A stretch of DNA of 19,416 nucleotides from Treponema sp. (GTDB taxonomy: Bacteria; Spirochaetota; Spirochaetia; Treponematales; Treponemataceae), in the NCBI GenBank assembly GCA_017421145.1, contig JAFOTA010000208.1, positions 1 to 19,416 on the forward strand, written 5' to 3'. This document shows, in pieces, positions 16,115 through 19,416 of the stretch. Made by a program: the position numbers and the translations under genes. Below the pieces are notes generated by a model that saw only the letters and a list, made by a program, of their open reading frames with translations, ran no database searches and was not told the origin of the DNA. Position 1 is the stretch's first letter, and each line of letters opens with the position of its first letter.

Positions 16115-17131
16115 TTAAACTGAAAAAATATCCCTTTCCAAATCAAAAGTTCCGTCAGCGTGAATCCATGCGACGTTCATTTCCGTAGGATTGTGGAACT
16201 GTATATAAACCCCGTCCTGCCTGAGCAGATATTTGCCGGGAACATGCCTGTGTCCGCCGAGCCAGAAGCAGTTTTCCGCATCCCCTTTCCTGTTAAGCTC
16301 ACGGAACTGCCCGATGACGCTTCCTTCATTGGCTTCGCCGTTGTCGGTCCAAGTAAACCCGAGTATCACCTCAGGATGGTTGTGATAGTCGATTATTTCT
16401 TTTTTGCCGAAAGCCCTGTAAGGTTCCCCGTGCGTGATTCCGAACCTGTCGAATATCGCCGCCACCGGAAGAAGATGCTCGAACTCAGAAATAATGTATG
16501 TCGTGGCCTCTGAATAGTATTCTTCAAGAAAATCCCTGACCATCTGGCCTTCCATGGCGATTTTCCTGAATCCATGGTCACCGTCGCAGTTCTGGTTCAG
16601 TACGTTCTCATGATTTCCCTTAAGAAAGTGGAAGCTTTCCGGAAAAAGCTTTTTTAGCTCCATGACCACGCCCATGGTCTGAAAGGCATCCAGCATCTCA
16701 GCTTCCATTTCAGGACAGACGCAGTTACCGTCGCACCACTTTTTATATGACAGAATCCAGCGGTCGTAGCAAGGTCCCATAGTCTCGGTATGAACGCCGT
16801 CACCCACGCACACGACTATAAGGCTCCCGGAATTCATTGCCGTCAATACATCCGTGCCGTTAATCTTCGAGTCGATTAATTTTATGAGAAAATCCGGCCG
16901 GGCATGCAGATCCGGTACGACGACGACATCTTTTTTCTGCCCGCAAAAATCAAGCAGTCCGCCCGGAAGCTTGTCTTTTCCACGCGGTCTGTATTTTTTG
17001 CTTTCGTCTTTGAGGATTTTTATGACTGACTCAAGCTGCCCGAACACAGCTTTTTCCGACGGAAGCTTTTCCATATTCCTTATGGAAACAAGCCTATGCC
17101 GGAAATTTTCAAGCTCTGATTCTGAATACAT
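16115..17131 (-). CDS. PPP-like metallophosphoesterase (candidate partner phosphatase)
   Basis: 338 residues from the ATG at 17131; an adjacent in-frame TTG at 17134 is less likely. Calcineurin-like motifs are in order: PDLHARPD with D74 and H76 (GDxH-type), VCVGDGVH with D111 (GDxxD-type), FLKGNHEN with N173, H174 and E175, GITHGEP with H234, and LGGHRHVPG with H294/H296. These are ligands for a two-metal centre that hydrolyses phosphoesters. The second motif reads GDGVH and lacks the DRG of canonical PPP protein phosphatases, so this is a divergent member. No signal peptide is visible. It lies between the FHA gene (22 bases upstream) and the kinase (27 bases downstream), so it may reverse the kinase. 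Nucleotide or other phosphoester substrates remain possible. Confidence 0.85.
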   Translation of the reverse strand: MYSESELENFRHRLVSIRNMEKLPSEKAVFGQLESVIKILKDESKKYRPRGKDKLPGGLLDFCGQKKDVVVVPDLHARPDFLIKLIDSKINGTDVLTAMNSGSLIVVCVGDGVHTETMGPCYDRWILSYKKWCDGNCVCPEMEAEMLDAFQTMGVVMELKKLFPESFHFLKGNHENVLNQNCDGDHGFRKIAMEGQMVRDFLEEYYSEATTYIISEFEHLLPVAAIFDRFGITHGEPYRAFGKKEIIDYHNHPEVILGFTWTDNGEANEGSVIGQFRELNRKGDAENCFWLGGHRHVPGKYLLRQDGVYIQFHNPTEMNVAWIHADGTFDLERDIFSV

Positions 17132-17153
17132 CAAAAGACGGCTTCATCCGGTA

Positions 17154-17498
17154 TCAGGAAATGACCATGCTGCTGTTTCCGACGGTCACTTTGTCACCGG
17201 GATTCAGCTTCACCCACTTGTCCGAAGGAATGCGGGCATCGTTCAGGAACGTTCCGTTGGTGCTTTCCTCATCCTTGATGAAATATGCATCCTTGATTTT
17301 CTGAATCACGCAATGGTGGCGGCTGGCAAGCTTGTTGTCTACCACGACCGTATTGTCGGATTCACGTCCAATGGTGATTTTTGCAACAAGGCTGATTTTC
17401 TGCTTGTTGAAAACCAAATAAGATACAGGTTTGGAACCGCCGATATTGTTAATCTGCTGACCAACCGGGCTTGCATTTTCAATTGTTTGTTCTGCCAT
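17154..17498 (-). CDS. FHA domain protein
   Basis: 114 residues from the ATG at 17498. A TTG two codons upstream shares the frame but sits too close to the -10 element. Residues 27-113 form a forkhead-associated domain, which binds phosphothreonine peptides: ITIGRESDN at 41-49, SRHH at 59-62 and STNGTFLN at 79-86 hold the usual conserved G, R, S, H, N and G. The N-terminal tail (1-26) is short and has a single early threonine, T5 (EQTIEN). The protein is cytoplasmic, with no membrane segment. It is the first gene of the FHA-phosphatase-kinase-regulator-lipoprotein operon and probably reads the phosphorylation state set by the kinase, as GarA or OdhI do in actinobacteria (inference by analogy). 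Confidence 0.92.
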   Translation of the reverse strand: MAEQTIENASPVGQQINNIGGSKPVSYLVFNKQKISLVAKITIGRESDNTVVVDNKLASRHHCVIQKIKDAYFIKDEESTNGTFLNDARIPSDKWVKLNPGDKVTVGNSSMVIS

Positions 17499-17506
17499 AA
17501 TCAAAG

Positions 17507-17535
17507 ATTATACACTAAGCGCGCCGATTTTACAA
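17507..17535 (-). promoter_or_regulatory. Sigma70-type promoter of the signalling operon
   Basis: Read on the minus strand: TTGTAA (17535-17530), a 17-base spacer and a perfect TATAAT (17512-17507). Transcription should begin near 17500, two bases or so before the ATG at 17498, with no Shine-Dalgarno between, so the transcript would be leaderless. It occupies the 65-base gap after the large lipoprotein gene. Confidence 0.65.
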
Positions 17536-17563
17536 ATTTATTCTCATTTATTTTTCAGCTGCG

Positions 17564-19402
17564 TTAGTTTAAATTAACATACAGTGCAGGAACGACACCT
17601 GTGGAACTAGTACTCACATATGCGTTCATGTATGACTCTCCAGAATACTGAACATAACGCACATCTGAAGCGTTACTATAATATGGAGAACGAAGCCACC
17701 ATCTACCGATATTGCCCGAAGCATTATACTGATATGCTCCGTTTGCCTTTGCAAAATCTGTGGTCATGAGTTTTCTTGTGGAATCAGGGGCATTGTATGC
17801 ACCAAATCCGTACACCTCTGTCGTAGACTCCTGTTCACTAAGAAGGAATACTTTGTCGGCCGTAGTGCCACATGCGTAGGTATTCGTTCCATCCCCCCAT
17901 GTCTTGCCAACTGCGTTTGTACTTATTGCACTGTTGTCAACAGTTGTGGAAGAAATTTTACCTTGCGCTATATTTGTAAACGCCGTATACAGGAAGCCTT
18001 TGCTTAAGAATTCAGCATTAGAAGTCTGCTCGCTTCCCCCTGTCTCCTTGACTTGGTACGAAAGTCCGTTAAGGAATGCCCTCACACGGCTTTCCTTATA
18101 GTTGTTCGGATAAACCGTTGCATTGTCAATCGTTCTATTAACATTAATAGTGTCATAGTATGCGCAGTTTATGAGTATCTGGTCGGAAAGAAGAAGCTTC
18201 TTGCTATCCTCAGAGGTAAGCACGCGCCATTTTATAGGCTCCACCTTGAAATATTTCGTTGAATTGTAAGAGCTTGATTGCACAATTGTACCGTCACTGT
18301 ATTTATAGCTTGGAAAACTACTTGAATTCTCAATGCATTTTGCATACCAACAGCCGTCGCTTCCATAATAGTATGTGTATCCGCCTCTTACGGTCGTTAT
18401 GCTCTCATCTATTGTAACTGATGAAGGCATTATGCTCTGCGGCCAGTCACCGAAGTAAACATGGCTGGCATCAATTGTCGTCACTGCCTCGGTGAATTTT
18501 TTGACAAAGAAAGCCTTTACCGTAACGTCCGATGCAGGCATTGTAAACGTATAATTGGATCCAGATAGAGTGGTTGAAACAGGATTGCCGTCAGAATCTT
18601 TTACGGAAACGGAAGCCAAGACATATCCACTACCAGCTTCCGGGGTAAGAGTTACGGTATCTCCCTTTTTCGCGCTTGCTGTGTCGGAACGCAGTTCACC
18701 AAAAGCAATGTTTCCGGGAACAACCACACTATAATCTATTAATGCATATTCCGCGCTTACGCTGACATTTGAATCAGGCATCGTGAACGTGTATTTTGCG
18801 CCTTCTGTAACCGTAGTTTTTTCCAACTCGTTTCCATTTTCATTTTTTACGAAAATGGTGCTCAGCCTATAGCCGGACTCAGGAGACACGGAAAGAGTAA
18901 CGACAGTCCCGGGCTTTGCTTTTGAAACGGAAGGAACCACAGTGCCTCCACTGGAAGGTGAAGGTGAAACCGACACATTGTAATAGGTAACCCTGCCAAG
19001 AACAAGGGAAAGCTCGTTTTTTCCGTCTGCAACGCTTATTTCCGCGGACTCACCCTCAAACATAACGGTTTCGGAATCTCCCGAAGCGGCGGTATCTTTT
19101 TTGTACACCTTCGCAAACGCATGGATCCTGCAGCCTACCGGAATACCGTCAAATGCGATGTTTTCATTTCCAGAAAGAAGGACATTCCTGCTTGCCATAA
19201 AATCACCAAGAAGTGAGATTTCCATATAAAGGTTGTCATAATCTTCAATTCCTGAACGTGCAGAAGAGGCTTTTTGCTTCAAATACTCACCGTCAACATG
19301 AAAGCACACGGATCCCGTAAGCCCGGCATTCTGGAACGAGCAGGAGGCAAAGAGCGAACAAAACAGCACTGCGAGAGCAAAAAACACATTTTTTCTTTTC
19401 AT
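17564..19402 (-). CDS. Lipoprotein with InlB-like repeats and DUF6273-like C-terminal domain
   Basis: 612 residues. The signal MKRKN plus hydrophobic stretch ends in LFASC, so C21 should be lipidated and the protein exposed at the envelope. Residues 22-138 are a strand-rich N-terminal domain. Two InlB-B-like repeats follow (about 141-220 and 223-299), each with a GxxVTL strand, SGY and YxFTMPxSxVxV. Residues about 305-612 resemble DUF6273: VYFGDWPQ, PIKWRVL at 389-395, LLLSDQIL at 403-410, SRVRAFLN at 438-445, VFLLSEQE at 518-525 and WWLRSP at 568-573, ending in GVVPALYV. The family's function is not known to me; the architecture suggests binding of a surface ligand. AGGGA precedes the ATG by seven bases. 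The segment from about 17.6 to 18.4 kb looks more AT-rich than neighbouring genes. Confidence 0.85.
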   Translation of the reverse strand: MKRKNVFFALAVLFCSLFASCSFQNAGLTGSVCFHVDGEYLKQKASSARSGIEDYDNLYMEISLLGDFMASRNVLLSGNENIAFDGIPVGCRIHAFAKVYKKDTAASGDSETVMFEGESAEISVADGKNELSLVLGRVTYYNVSVSPSPSSGGTVVPSVSKAKPGTVVTLSVSPESGYRLSTIFVKNENGNELEKTTVTEGAKYTFTMPDSNVSVSAEYALIDYSVVVPGNIAFGELRSDTASAKKGDTVTLTPEAGSGYVLASVSVKDSDGNPVSTTLSGSNYTFTMPASDVTVKAFFVKKFTEAVTTIDASHVYFGDWPQSIMPSSVTIDESITTVRGGYTYYYGSDGCWYAKCIENSSSFPSYKYSDGTIVQSSSYNSTKYFKVEPIKWRVLTSEDSKKLLLSDQILINCAYYDTINVNRTIDNATVYPNNYKESRVRAFLNGLSYQVKETGGSEQTSNAEFLSKGFLYTAFTNIAQGKISSTTVDNSAISTNAVGKTWGDGTNTYACGTTADKVFLLSEQESTTEVYGFGAYNAPDSTRKLMTTDFAKANGAYQYNASGNIGRWWLRSPYYSNASDVRYVQYSGESYMNAYVSTSSTGVVPALYVNLN

Positions 19403-19409
19403 ATGATTT

Positions 19410-19414
19410 TCCCT
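19410..19414 (-). promoter_or_regulatory. Ribosome binding site of the large lipoprotein gene
   Basis: AGGGA lies seven bases before the ATG at 19402 and supports that start. The promoter would lie beyond the right edge of the window. Confidence 0.5.
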
Positions 19415-19416
19415 AT

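Noticed and set aside
17555..17580. Palindromic CAGCTG and GTTTAAATTAAC near the lipoprotein stop as a terminator
   Set aside because: No GC-rich stem followed by a T run on the minus strand; the bases lead straight into the next promoter.

Overview
The window looks like chromosome from a spirochaete, most probably Treponema. The pointers are a protein resembling the spirochaete-restricted 'spiro-SPASM' type, two lipoproteins with short loose lipoboxes, and a repeat plus DUF6273-like lipoprotein. Gene style is uniform except for a more AT-rich stretch near 17.6-18.4 kb. The genus is inferred, and I cannot name the species. The window is densely coding. There is no RNA gene, insertion sequence, CRISPR array, phage gene or gene-free stretch over 300 bases, and I saw no convincing intrinsic terminator.

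Positions 1-6647 (minus strand) hold four tightly packed genes read right to left. They encode a spiro-SPASM-like protein, a GT-A-like putative glycosyltransferase, an 834-residue fusion (SpsF-like cytidylyltransferase + PseG/SpsG-like domain + zinc-ribbon methyltransferase), and an ATP-grasp ligase that runs off the left edge. Together they resemble a pathway that activates, modifies and transfers an unusual sugar, possibly for flagellin or surface glycosylation. The end product is unknown. The spiro-SPASM protein keeps a radical-SAM-like architecture, but its iron-sulfur motif reads CX3SX2S.

Positions 6756-10200 (plus strand) hold xseA-xseB-mutL, a DNA repair operon driven by a good promoter (TTGATA-17-TAGAAT). 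XseB has an unusual charged tail containing VLDLF, which resembles a sliding-clamp-binding peptide. Positions 10255-12560 (plus) hold a short-chain dehydrogenase and nicotinate phosphoribosyltransferase (pncB), two bases apart.

Positions 12554-17498 (minus) hold a compact signalling operon: FHA protein, PPP-like metallophosphoesterase, transmembrane Ser/Thr kinase, atypical receiver/winged-helix regulator and a lipoprotein. Kinase, phosphatase, phosphothreonine reader and a probable DNA-binding output sit in one transcription unit, which makes this the most system-like part of the window. Positions 17564-19402 (minus) hold a large lipoprotein with two InlB-like repeats and a DUF6273-like C-terminal domain.

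Three promoters (before xseA, before the dehydrogenase, before the FHA gene) lie so close to their start codons that the mRNAs would be leaderless or nearly so.
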